A stretch of DNA of 64,000 nucleotides. Source: HK1 sp965221725 (lineage in GTDB: Bacteria > Pseudomonadota > Gammaproteobacteria > HK1). The notes below the pieces were generated by a model that saw nothing but the letters and a program-made list of their open reading frames with translations, was not told where the DNA came from and did not search any database. The stretch lies in NCBI GenBank assembly GCA_965221725.1, contig OZ244909.1, forward strand, positions 2,294,001 through 2,358,000, given 5' to 3'. The translations under genes were made by a program, and so were the position numbers. Shown here in pieces: positions 51,501-59,592 of this stretch. The first letter of the stretch is position 1. Every line of letters starts with the position of its first letter.

Positions 51501-52690
51501 TGGGCGGGGATTCCGTCCTCGATCGGGTGATACCGGTCGTCCTGGCCCTGCTGCTTCACGCCGTGGTGGGGACGGTGCTCATCTTCAGGCTGGGGGACGC
51601 ACCGGCGCCCTCCCCGCCGCCCGGACCCCGGGTGGAGCCGGTCGAAGCGGTGGTCGTCGACGAGAGCCGGATCACCGAGGAGCTCGAACGGCTGCGCACG
51701 CAGGACGAGGAGCAACGCCGCAAGGACCGGGAGCGGATCGAGCGGCTCGAACGCGAAGCCGATTCCGCGCAACGCCGTCGGACCGAGGAAGAACGCCGGC
51801 TGACGGAGCTGGAGCGGCTGCGGCGCGAGCGACAGCGCGAATACATGGCGGCCGAGCGCGAACGCGAACGCAAGGAGGCGGAGCGCCTCGCGGAGCTCAC
51901 GCGGCAGCGCGAGGCGGAGACGCGGCGAATCGAGGCGCTGGAGAAGGAGAAGACGGCGTTGGCGACGCAGCGCTCGGAGGAGGAGCAGCAGCTCGCGCGG
52001 CTGGAGCAGCAGAGGCGCGAGGAGGCTGAGCAGAAGCGTCGGCTCGAAGAACAGGCGCGGGCGGCCAGAGAAGAGCAGCAACGGGCCGAGGATGCCCGGA
52101 AGAAGGCCGAAGCCGAGAAGCAGCAAGCCGAAGCCGAACACCGGCGCATCGAGGCGGAGAAGGAGAAGGCCGAAGCCGAACGCCGGCGCATCGAAGCGGA
52201 GAAGAAGAAAGCCGAGGCCGAGCGAGAGCGCATCGAGGCAGAGAAGAAAAAAGCGGAGGCCGAAAGGCAGCGTATCGAAGCAGAGAAGAGGCAGGCCGAG
52301 GCCGAGAGAAAGCGCATCGAGGAGCTGCGTCGCCGGGAGGCGGAGCGCGCTCTGCAAGAGCAGATCGCTCTGGAAGCCGCGTCGCTCGACGAGGAACGAC
52401 GCTCGTTGCTCGAAGCCGGACGCATCGAATATATTGCTCAAATCAAGGACAAGATCGAGCGCAACTGGCTGCGTCCTCCCGGCACCGCGTCGGGCCTCAA
52501 GTGCGTGGTGCGGGTATCACAGCTCCCGGGGGGAGACGTTGCCGAAGTGGATATCCAGACCGGCAGCGGCAATGTCGCGTTCGACCGATCGGTGGAGGAA
52601 GCGGTGCTGCGTTCGTCGCCGCTTCCCGTACCGAAGGACCCGTCGCTGTTCGACCGCAACATCGTGATCACCTTCGAGCCCGAGGCATAG
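51497..52690 (+). CDS. tolA: Tol-Pal system protein TolA
   Basis: A 397-residue protein spanning the periplasm between TolQR and Pal/TolB. Residues 12-32 form the N-terminal membrane anchor. A very long helical and charged region of Glu/Arg/Lys/Ala repeats follows (about residues 50-300; for example AEAERRRIEAEKKKAEAER). The C-terminal domain, with AQIKDKIERNWLRPPGTAS and SGNVAFDRSVEEAVLRSSPLP, is the typical TolA/TonB-like globule. The overlap with tolR is ATGA. Confidence 0.93.
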   Translation: MMGGDSVLDRVIPVVLALLLHAVVGTVLIFRLGDAPAPSPPPGPRVEPVEAVVVDESRITEELERLRTQDEEQRRKDRERIERLEREADSAQRRRTEEERRLTELERLRRERQREYMAAERERERKEAERLAELTRQREAETRRIEALEKEKTALATQRSEEEQQLARLEQQRREEAEQKRRLEEQARAAREEQQRAEDARKKAEAEKQQAEAEHRRIEAEKEKAEAERRRIEAEKKKAEAERERIEAEKKKAEAERQRIEAEKRQAEAERKRIEELRRREAERALQEQIALEAASLDEERRSLLEAGRIEYIAQIKDKIERNWLRPPGTASGLKCVVRVSQLPGGDVAEVDIQTGSGNVAFDRSVEEAVLRSSPLPVPKDPSLFDRNIVITFEPEA

Positions 52691-52693
52691 ACG

Positions 52694-53995
52694 TTGGTGG
52701 GGCGCAAAGTCATCGCGTTCTTCGTCGCCGCGCTTCTGGCGCACGCCGCCAGCGCGGTCATCGAGGTCACGGTCACCAGGAGCACCGAGGCGAAGCAGCC
52801 CATCGCCATCGTCCCGTTCGGGTGGCAGCACGGCGGCGAACCCCGGTCGGTCGACATCGCGGCCATCGTTCGCGACGATCTCGCGCGTACCGGCCTGTTC
52901 GAGCCGATACCGTTCGACAGCCTGCCCGGCCGGCCGCATCAGTACGACCAGATCAACTTCAGGGACTGGCGTCTGCTCGGGCCCGGAAGCCTGGTGATCG
53001 GCAACGTCACCCCTTCGGTCGAGGGCGGGTTCGTGGTCGAGTTCGAACTCTACGACGTGCTCCGGCAGCGGCGGGTCATCGGCTATCAGCTCACCGCGAG
53101 CGCACCGGCGATGCGCAGGGTCGCGCATCAGATTGCGGACTACATCCACGAGCAGCTCACCGGGAACCCCGGCGCATTCGATACCCGGGTCGCCTACGTC
53201 ACCGAGCAGCGCGACGCCGACGGTAGCGCACGCTACATGCTGAACATCGCGGATGTGGACGGGCACAACGAGCAGGTCATCCTCGATTCCTCGCGGCCCA
53301 TCATGTCCCCGTCATGGTCGCCGGACGGAACGAGGCTCGCCTACGTCTCGTTCGAATCCGAACGGCCGCACGTCTATCTGCAAACAGTCGCGACCGGCGA
53401 CCGCGAGCGCATCACGGACTTTCCCGGCATCAACGGAGCCCCGGCCTTCTCGCCCGACGGAGACCGGCTGGCGATGACGCTTTCGAAGGACGGCAACCCC
53501 GAGATCTACATCATGGATCTCCGCAACCGGCGTCTTCGGCGGATGACGAACGATCCGGCCATCGACACCGAGCCGGCGTGGTCGCCGGACGGGCGGTTCC
53601 TGGCGTTCACGTCGGACCGCGGCGGCCGGCCGCAGATCTATCGCGTCGCGGCCGACCGAGGGGGACGGGCGGAGCGGATGACCTTCGAAGGCAGCTACAA
53701 CGCCCGCCCCGTGTTCTCGCCTGACGGCAAGAAACTCGCTCTCGTGCACGGCGACGGCGGGCGATATCGCATCGGCCTGCTCGATCTGGAAAACAGCGCG
53801 CTGCGGGTGTTGACCGACTCCAGCCTCGACGAGTCCCCCAGCTTCGCGCCGAACGGCGGCATGATCCTGTATGCTACGAGAGACGGTGCCGGCTCGGTAC
53901 TTTCGGCGGTTTCTCCCGACGGGCGCATGCGCCAGCGGCTCGCCGTCCAGATGGGAGGGGTCCGGGAGCCCGCCTGGTCCCCGTTTCGGAACTGA
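52694..53995 (+). CDS. tolB: Tol-Pal system beta-propeller protein TolB
   Basis: A 433-residue periplasmic protein. A signal peptide covers about residues 1-22 (FFVAALLAHAASA). The N-terminal domain has PIAIVPFGW and DLARTGLFEPI, and the C-terminal six-bladed propeller shows repeated WSPDG and FSPDG motifs such as PSWSPDGTRLAYVS and PAFSPDGDRLAMTLS. It starts with a TTG at 52694, three bases after tolA ends. It binds Pal in the periplasm. Confidence 0.95.
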   Translation: MVGRKVIAFFVAALLAHAASAVIEVTVTRSTEAKQPIAIVPFGWQHGGEPRSVDIAAIVRDDLARTGLFEPIPFDSLPGRPHQYDQINFRDWRLLGPGSLVIGNVTPSVEGGFVVEFELYDVLRQRRVIGYQLTASAPAMRRVAHQIADYIHEQLTGNPGAFDTRVAYVTEQRDADGSARYMLNIADVDGHNEQVILDSSRPIMSPSWSPDGTRLAYVSFESERPHVYLQTVATGDRERITDFPGINGAPAFSPDGDRLAMTLSKDGNPEIYIMDLRNRRLRRMTNDPAIDTEPAWSPDGRFLAFTSDRGGRPQIYRVAADRGGRAERMTFEGSYNARPVFSPDGKKLALVHGDGGRYRIGLLDLENSALRVLTDSSLDESPSFAPNGGMILYATRDGAGSVLSAVSPDGRMRQRLAVQMGGVREPAWSPFRN

Positions 53996-54126
53996 TGCTC
54001 GTTCGCGACCACCCGCGCGGCGATCGAATTCCGCCGATTCCCGTTTCCGTCGCTGGCGGTTCACACGACTTCGGTGCCGACGAACGCCGCCCTTCCCCGG
54101 CGCCACGGTTCTCAGGGAGACACGCA

Positions 54127-54717
54127 ATGCATCTTCGGCCATTCCGGATCGCACTCATTTTCGTGACCGCCGCGGCGCTTGCGGCCTGCGAAGGCACGGT
54201 GGGAACCATGGACGACTCCGCCACGGCTACCCCGACCTCGACAGCCGACGGCGCATCCACGAGCGGAACCGGCGGCGATGCGGTGTCCGGCGCCCGGACC
54301 GGAGCCGGCGCCGAGGACGCCACTGCGACCACGGCCACCACCGGTTCCCGGCACCCGCTCGATGATCCGTCGACCCCGCTGGGGACCCACACCATCTACT
54401 TCGAGTTCGATTCGAGCGACGTGCCGGGGTCCGCGCAGCCCGTCATCGAGGCCCACGCCCGCTACCTCTCGGAGCATGCCGGCGCATCGGTCACTCTGGA
54501 AGGTCACGCCGACGAGCGCGGGTCCCGCGAGTACAACATCGCACTCGGCGAAAAGCGCGCGGTCGCGGTTCGCCGCCTCATGTCGCTGCTCGGGGCGACC
54601 GGCCCGCAGATTCGCACCATCAGTTACGGCGAGGAGCGGCCGGCGCAAACCGGGCAGGACGAGTCCGCGTGGCGTCTCAACCGTCGGGTCGAAATCGTCT
54701 ACCGGACCCGCGAATGA
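54127..54717 (+). CDS. pal: Peptidoglycan-associated lipoprotein Pal
   Basis: A 196-residue outer-membrane lipoprotein. The signal peptide ends in the lipobox LAAC near residue 20, followed by a low-complexity Thr/Ala/Gly linker, longer than usual, to residue 77. The OmpA domain has TIYFEFDSSDVPG, VTLEGHADERGSREYNIALG (peptidoglycan-binding) and ALNRRVEIVY-type SAWRLNRRVEIVYR. The ATG at 54127 has AGGGAGA upstream; the frame begins earlier but without a signal peptide. Its end overlaps cpoB by ATGA. Confidence 0.94.
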   Translation: MHLRPFRIALIFVTAAALAACEGTVGTMDDSATATPTSTADGASTSGTGGDAVSGARTGAGAEDATATTATTGSRHPLDDPSTPLGTHTIYFEFDSSDVPGSAQPVIEAHARYLSEHAGASVTLEGHADERGSREYNIALGEKRAVAVRRLMSLLGATGPQIRTISYGEERPAQTGQDESAWRLNRRVEIVYRTRE

Positions 54718-55541
54718 ACCTCCGTCCGACGGCGGCGCTCCTTGCGGTAGCGGTGGGTGTCCTGCCCTGCGCCGGGTCGTTCGCGCAGGCACCAGTGGTG
54801 GATGCGCGCGAGCTGGATGAACGACTGAAGCGGCTGGAGCGGCTGTTCGACTCCGGAGCCCTGTTCAAGCTGGTGGACGAGATGGACTCTCTGGAAGCCG
54901 AGGTCCGGGAGCTGCGCGGGCAGAAGGAAGCGCTTTCACACCGCATCGAGCAGATGGAAGAGCGCCAGCGCCAGCTCTATCTCGACACCGACCAGCGCCT
55001 TCAGCGCATCGAATCAGCCACCCCGGCGCCGACCGCCGACGCCACCCCGTCTTCCTCGTCCCCCCCGCCGGACATCCCGGCCACGCCTGCCCCTCCGGCC
55101 GCAACTCCGGGCCAGCCCCCACCGGCGACACCGCCGACGCCCGCCGCCACCGGCGTCGATCCGTTCGCGGAGCAGCAGGCATACCAGAGCGCCTTCGATC
55201 TTCTGAAATCCGGACGCTACGACGAAGCCACGGTCGCGTTTCAGCGGTTCATCGCGGAATTCCCGACCGGAAGCTACGCCGACAATGCGCAGTACTGGCT
55301 CGGAGAAACGTTCTACATCACGCGCCGATTCGAAGATGCGGTACGGGAGTTCGAACGGCTCGTCTCGGCGCACCCCGCAAGTCAGAAGCTCACCCACGCC
55401 CTGCTGAAGATCGGGTACGCCCACGACGAGCTCGGCAATCGGAGGGAAGCCGAGCGGGTCCTGACCGAGCTGATCGAACGCCATCCGCAGTCGGCCGCCG
55501 CCGGCCTCGCACGGAAACGGCTCACGAGCATCCGGCAGTAG
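54714..55541 (+). CDS. cpoB: Cell division coordinator CpoB (YbgF)
   Basis: A 275-residue periplasmic TolA-interacting protein linking peptidoglycan synthesis with outer-membrane constriction. The signal peptide (LLAVAVGVLPCAGSFAQA) is followed by a coiled-coil trimerisation region at about residues 30-100, a Pro/Ala/Thr-rich linker and three TPR units: AYQSAFDLLKSGRYDEATVA, DNAQYWLGETFYITRRFEDA and HALLKIGYAHDELGNRREAE. It ends the tolQRAB-pal-cpoB operon; three hairpins follow. Confidence 0.94.
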   Translation: MNLRPTAALLAVAVGVLPCAGSFAQAPVVDARELDERLKRLERLFDSGALFKLVDEMDSLEAEVRELRGQKEALSHRIEQMEERQRQLYLDTDQRLQRIESATPAPTADATPSSSSPPPDIPATPAPPAATPGQPPPATPPTPAATGVDPFAEQQAYQSAFDLLKSGRYDEATVAFQRFIAEFPTGSYADNAQYWLGETFYITRRFEDAVREFERLVSAHPASQKLTHALLKIGYAHDELGNRREAERVLTELIERHPQSAAAGLARKRLTSIRQ

Positions 55542-55557
55542 CCGGCGCCTCCGGAAG

Positions 55558-55698
55558 GGAAGCTCTGATCAAGTCGGAGCTTCCCGACGGCACCAGGATG
55601 TGCCGCCGGATTCGATGACATCAGTCATTGAATCCGGGAGCAAAACAAAACCACGCTTTTGTTTTGCGGCGATGAAAGACTCCATGGATGGAGTTTTT
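55558..55698 (+). terminator. Three successive hairpins, the last an intrinsic terminator
   Basis: Downstream of cpoB lie GGAAGCTC/GAGCTTCC (55558-55584, 11-base loop), GCAAAACAAAA/TTTTGTTTTGC (55640-55667, 11 perfect pairs, 6-base loop) and ACTCCA/TGGAGT followed by five T (55679-55698). The last is a standard terminator. The second, AT-rich, stem is bidirectional. Confidence 0.75.
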
Positions 55699-55783
55699 CA
55701 GAGCACACTGAGGGGCCGGAGCGGGTTCAGAATGGCACCGAAACACCAGGAACGCCGGAGCGGCGGGCGGGCTTGATCGATCA

Positions 55784-56857
55784 ATGGCCAACGTGATCCG
55801 CGCCTGGTTCGAACGTCACTTCTCCGATCCTCAGGTGATCGGGCTCGCCGTCGTGCTCATTGGCGGCTTCGCAATCATCTGGCTCGGGGGAGGGTTGCTT
55901 GCCCCGGTGATTGCGAGCGTCGTCATCGCGTACCTGCTGGAAGGGCTGATCGGGGTACTGGAACGCACCCGCACGCCGCGTCTCGCGGCGGTGCTCGTGG
56001 TCTTCGTCGCATTCATGACCACGCTCTTCTTCGTCATGTTCGGACTGCTGCCGCTGCTGTCGCGTCAGGCGACGCAGCTCCTGCAGGAGCTTCCGACAAT
56101 GCTCGGCCGCGGGCAGGAGCTGGTGCTGGCACTACCGCTGAGGTACCCGGATCTGTTCAGCGAGCAGCAGGTCCTCGACCTCATCAACCAGATTCGCGCC
56201 GAGGCGGTAACCATCGGCCAGAATGCCGTGCAGGCGTCGCTGGCCTCGGTGGTCGGGGTCCTCACCCTGCTCGTCTACCTGATCCTCATGCCCCTGATGG
56301 TGTTCTTCTTCCTCAAGGACAAGGTGGCCATCGTCGGCTGGGTCAAGCACTTCCTGCCGGAGGACCGGCGCCTGGCGGGGCAGGTCTGGGCGGACGTCGA
56401 CACGCAAATCGGGAACTACGTTCGCGGAAAGGTCATCGAGATCGTGATCGTGTGGATCGTCACCTACGTGACGTTCGCGCTGATGGGGTTGCAGTTCTCG
56501 ATGCTGCTCGGCGCGCTGGTCGGATTGTCGGTCGTCATTCCCTATGTCGGGGCCGTCGCGGTCACGTTCCCGGTTGCGATCATCGCGTACTTCCAGTGGG
56601 GATTCACGAGCGACTTCGCGTACATCATGATCGCCTACGCGATCATCCAGGCGCTCGACGGCAACGTGCTGGTGCCGCTGCTGTTCTCCGAAGTGGTCAA
56701 CCTGCACCCGATCGCGATCATCACCGCGGTGCTCGTCTTCGGCGGGCTGTGGGGGTTCTGGGGGATCTTCTTCGCGATACCGCTCGCGACCCTGGTGCAG
56801 GCGGTCCTGAAGGCATGGCCGTCGCGCGCACCGCCCGCCGGAACCGCAACGGAGTAG
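55784..56857 (+). CDS. AI-2E family permease (PerM type)
   Basis: A 357-residue membrane protein of the AI-2E transporter/PerM family with about seven to eight hydrophobic segments: two near residues 20-50, one at 65-90, one at 160-185 and a C-terminal group at 220-340. The family signature GLSVVIPYVGAVAVTFPVAI is at about 245 and ALDGNVLVPLLFSEVVNLHP at about 285. The family includes permeases for signalling molecules or Na+/H+ exchange; function here is unknown. It follows the cpoB terminator and has its own GATCAATGG start context. Confidence 0.9.
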   Translation: MANVIRAWFERHFSDPQVIGLAVVLIGGFAIIWLGGGLLAPVIASVVIAYLLEGLIGVLERTRTPRLAAVLVVFVAFMTTLFFVMFGLLPLLSRQATQLLQELPTMLGRGQELVLALPLRYPDLFSEQQVLDLINQIRAEAVTIGQNAVQASLASVVGVLTLLVYLILMPLMVFFFLKDKVAIVGWVKHFLPEDRRLAGQVWADVDTQIGNYVRGKVIEIVIVWIVTYVTFALMGLQFSMLLGALVGLSVVIPYVGAVAVTFPVAIIAYFQWGFTSDFAYIMIAYAIIQALDGNVLVPLLFSEVVNLHPIAIITAVLVFGGLWGFWGIFFAIPLATLVQAVLKAWPSRAPPAGTATE

Positions 56858-56993
56858 ACGGGGAATCGGCGCGGTCGCCCACCCCGGTGGTGCGGGTCGG
56901 TAGCCTCCGATCCGTCGCCGCCGCCGGCAACGGATCGAGCAAGTCGAATCAGGGGACGCAAGAAGTCGGCGGGGCGCGACAACCGTGCCCTCA

Positions 56994-57042
56994 CCCCGCC
57001 GCGCGGCGGGGCTTTCCAGGCCTCGCCCCGCCTTGCGGCGGG
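56994..57042. terminator. Two GC-rich hairpins after the permease gene
   Basis: CCCCGCC-GCGC-GGCGGGG (56994-57011) and CCCGCC-TTGC-GGCGGG (57027-57042), each followed by a pyrimidine-rich stretch (CTTTCC, TCTTCT). They lie between converging genes (permease on plus, ArsC-like selenoprotein on minus) and probably end both. Confidence 0.55.
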
Positions 57043-57100
57043 TCTTCTCGATCACTGCCCCCTCCGCGACGGGGCTTGTTGGTCGCCCGGGTCGGGGGCT

Positions 57101-57445
57101 TCACCCTGCGAGGATGGCCGCGTACTGCTCCTCGTTGAAGCCCACCAGCAACGTCCTGCCCGATCGCACCGTCGGTGCGCGCAGGTTGCCGGTCGGGCCC
57201 AGCATCGCGTCCACCGCCTCTTCGCCGGGGTCTGCGGAGACCGCGAAGGTTGCGACCTTCTTCCCCCTGGCGACGATCAGCGTGTCGCAGGTCCTGGCGA
57301 GGGCGACAGCGTCGTCACGCCCGAGCTTCTTCGATGCAAGCATGACATCGTCCGGCACGAGACGATGGGCATCCATGAAGTCGGATGCCTTCTTGCAGCT
57401 TGTTCACCCCTTGCGGAAGTAGTACCAGTTGATCTGTGCGCTCAT
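57101..57445 (-). CDS. ArsC family selenoprotein (in-frame TGA = Sec)
   Basis: Read from the ATG at 57445 through the TGA at 57406-57404, it gives 114 residues with Sec at position 14: INWYYFRKG-U-TSCKKASDF, a UxxC redox motif where thioredoxin-like ArsC/Spx proteins have CxxC. The rest (VMLASKKLGRDDAVALARTC, IVARGKKVATF, LGPTGNLRAPTVR, LLVGFNEEQYAAIL) is the ArsC-type family known to have Sec and Cys members. Arsenate reduction is not shown; the usual arsenate-binding residues are unclear. Ordinary calling gives two unrelated short frames. A strong hairpin follows the TGA. A GGAGCAGGTC ribosome site precedes the ATG. Confidence 0.9.
57368..57406 (-). promoter_or_regulatory. Sec codon and candidate bSECIS of the ArsC-like gene
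   Basis: On the minus strand the TGA (57406-57404) is followed by the stem GGCATCC (57389-57383) and GGATGCC (57374-57368), seven perfect pairs, with the loop GACTTCAT beginning with G 22 bases after the TGA. It is the clearest of the three candidate bacterial SECIS elements here. Confidence 0.78.
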
Positions 57446-57650
57446 GACCTGCTCCTGTGGTTGTCCGCACCCCGGATGGCGCGCGGGCGGGTCATCATGC
57501 CCAGCCCCGGAAACGAACCCGAGCCAACCCGAGCAGACCCGGGCAAGCTCGAACGAGCCCTGAAGTTCGAAGGCCCGGACTTGCGCCCCGCCGCGCAACT
57601 GTATGGCGACACGCGGCGGGAATCCATGCCTCGCATGGGAGCGACCCGGA

Positions 57651-57949
57651 TCAGCTCTCCGGATCGTTGAGCCGCATCTCGCGCAGGCTGTCCTCGATGG
57701 CGTCGGCGAGGTCGTCGATCTCCTGGTCGGTGTTCGCGGTGGAGATGGCCGCGAGACCGCCCGCGCCGAGGATGAACCCCCGGTTCAGAAGCGCCCGGTG
57801 CAGCGCGGCCATGCGCCGGGATTCGCTCGCATCCGGGAACACGTCGCGGTAATTGCGGTGTGCCGCGTGCTCCCGCCCGCCAGCACCTCGCTCGCACGGT
57901 GGTAGAGGGCGGCGGATCAGGACTCCTGGTCGGGATAGGTCATGGCCAT
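57651..57949 (-). pseudogene. Class III aminotransferase relic with internal deletion
   Basis: Pieces of a glutamate-1-semialdehyde-aminomutase-like gene. Near the 5' end one frame reads MAMTYPDQES-stop-SAALYHRASEVL and AGGSTRHT, the normal N-terminus. Close to CGGCACACCGC it joins, in another frame, to NYRDVFPDASESRRMAALHR and ALLNRGFILGAGGLAAISTA, the normal C-terminus. About 300-350 central residues with the PLP lysine are missing. The in-frame TGA at 57917-57919 is not at a redox site and is most likely a nonsense mutation. Confidence 0.65.
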
Positions 57950-58032
57950 GGAGAACATCCTCTGCGCCGGGCTGCCTGACCCGGAATTCCGGGTTGACCC
58001 GTGGAGTGCGACTATCGCACACCCCGGCGGGA

Positions 58033-59271
58033 TCAGCCGCCGAGTTCGGTCATGATCTTCGTGTTGTTCGAACCGAGCGGCGTCTGGCACATCTCCAGGT
58101 GCAGGCGCCCCCCGGTTGCGTACGGGTGGTCGCGCACCACCTGCTCGTCAAGCTCGATACCGAGGCCCGGTTCGTCGGGCGCGAGGAGATAGCCCTCCTC
58201 CCAGCGCAGCGGCTTGCTCAGGAGCGCGTCGTGGAATGCAGAGCGGATGGTCTCCAGGATGAGGAAGTTCGGGCTGGCGAAGGAGACGTGGGCGGCCGCC
58301 GCGTGCGCGATCGGCCCGCAGTAGATGTGGGGCGCGATCTGCGCGTTGTAGAGCTCCGCGATGACCGCGATCTTGCGTGTCTCCCAGATGCCGCCACTGC
58401 GCCCGACGTCGGGTTGCAGGATCGAGACCCCGGCCTGGAGTGCCTGGTGGAACTCCACCTTCGTGGTCAGGCGCTCGCCGGTCGCGATCGGGATCGAGGT
58501 GGCCCGCGCCACCTCACCGATTGCATCCATCTGATCCGGCGGGCATGGCTCCTCGAACCACAGCGGGTCGCAGGGCTCCAGGCGCCGGGCGAGACGGATG
58601 GCCGACGCGGTGGTCATCTGCCCGTGGGTCCCGAGCAGGATGTCGGCCCGGTCTCCCACCGCCTCACGAATGCGCCGAACGCAATACTCGCTGCGGGCAA
58701 GCTCCGGCAACGAGAGCTCCCTTCCGCCCTGGAAGCTGTACGGACCGGTGGGGTCCTGCTTGAGCGCGGTGAAGCCCATCTCCACGTACTCGATCGCACG
58801 CTCGGCTGCGGCGTCGCCGTCATGGTAGACGTCGCCGGAGTCCTCGCCGGGGTGCCCGTCCGCAGACCCCGAGCGGGGATAGATGTAGGTGTAGGTACGG
58901 ATGCGGTCGTGGAACCTGCCGCCGATGAGCCGGTGGACCGGCTGCCCGCTCGCCTTGCCGAGAATGTCCCAGACCGCGATCTCGATCCCGCTGAACACCC
59001 CCATCATCGAAACGTCGGGCCGCTGCGTGAAGCCCGCGGAATACACGCGCCGGAACAGGGTCTCGACGTCGTGCGGGTCCTCCCCGGCGACGTAGCGCCC
59101 GAAGGTGTCCTCCACCATCCGGCACGCGATGTCGCCGGAGAAGGGGATGCCGTAGCACTCGCCGACGCCTTCGATGCCGTCGTCGGTCGTCACCTTCACG
59201 ATGATCCAGAACGCACCGCCGATGCCGGTCGGCGGAACCGTCACCCAGGTCGTGATGTCCTGAAGCTTCAT
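58033..59271 (-). CDS. Mandelate racemase/muconate lactonizing enzyme family protein
   Basis: A 412-residue enolase-superfamily enzyme, probably an acid-sugar dehydratase. The N-terminal cap (MKLQDITTWVTVPPTG, VGECYGIPFSG) is followed by VFSGIEIAVWDILGKASGQP and the TIM barrel. Metal ligands lie in ILLGTHGQMTTASAIRLA, PLWFEEPCPPDQ and IPIATGERLTT; QPDVGRSGGI and APHIYCGPIAHAAAAH carry further residues. The HxD or KxK base pair could not be set with certainty, so the exact subgroup is open. ATG at 59271 is chosen as the first Met of the conserved start, with GAGGAT upstream. Confidence 0.88.
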   Translation of the reverse strand: MKLQDITTWVTVPPTGIGGAFWIIVKVTTDDGIEGVGECYGIPFSGDIACRMVEDTFGRYVAGEDPHDVETLFRRVYSAGFTQRPDVSMMGVFSGIEIAVWDILGKASGQPVHRLIGGRFHDRIRTYTYIYPRSGSADGHPGEDSGDVYHDGDAAAERAIEYVEMGFTALKQDPTGPYSFQGGRELSLPELARSEYCVRRIREAVGDRADILLGTHGQMTTASAIRLARRLEPCDPLWFEEPCPPDQMDAIGEVARATSIPIATGERLTTKVEFHQALQAGVSILQPDVGRSGGIWETRKIAVIAELYNAQIAPHIYCGPIAHAAAAHVSFASPNFLILETIRSAFHDALLSKPLRWEEGYLLAPDEPGLGIELDEQVVRDHPYATGGRLHLEMCQTPLGSNNTKIMTELGG

Positions 59272-59592
59272 GTCGTCACATCCTCGATGGCGGGAGGGCA
59301 ATCACCGCTTGTCCCCGGTCTCGTCACGATACGGCAACCCCCGCGGTTTCCGCCCGCGTGACCGAGTGCCCGGAGGTGGAATGAACGATGCCGGTTCATC
59401 GTCGCATGGCATGTGACGCTGCGACGCGCCCGCGGGATCAGTCCGCCGGCCGGATGAGTACAGCGTAACCCGACTTGAGACGTGGCCTTGACGCGTTCGA
59501 TGCCGGATAACGCTTTGCTTGCCCGACCTGCCGTCAAGCGGAATCACGCGATTCCGGTTGGTCCCCGGGCGTGGCGTGAGGCCATTCGGAAT
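59272..59592. other. Intergenic, no gene recognised
   Basis: 321 bases upstream of the enolase-family gene and downstream of the DUF4143 gene. No family-like frame or strong hairpin was seen. It probably holds the promoter of the enolase-family gene, but no clear boxes stand out. Confidence 0.4.

Noticed and set aside
57917..57919. A fourth selenocysteine codon
   Set aside because: The TGA lies in the N-terminal part of an aminotransferase relic, not at a redox site, and the gene is otherwise broken.
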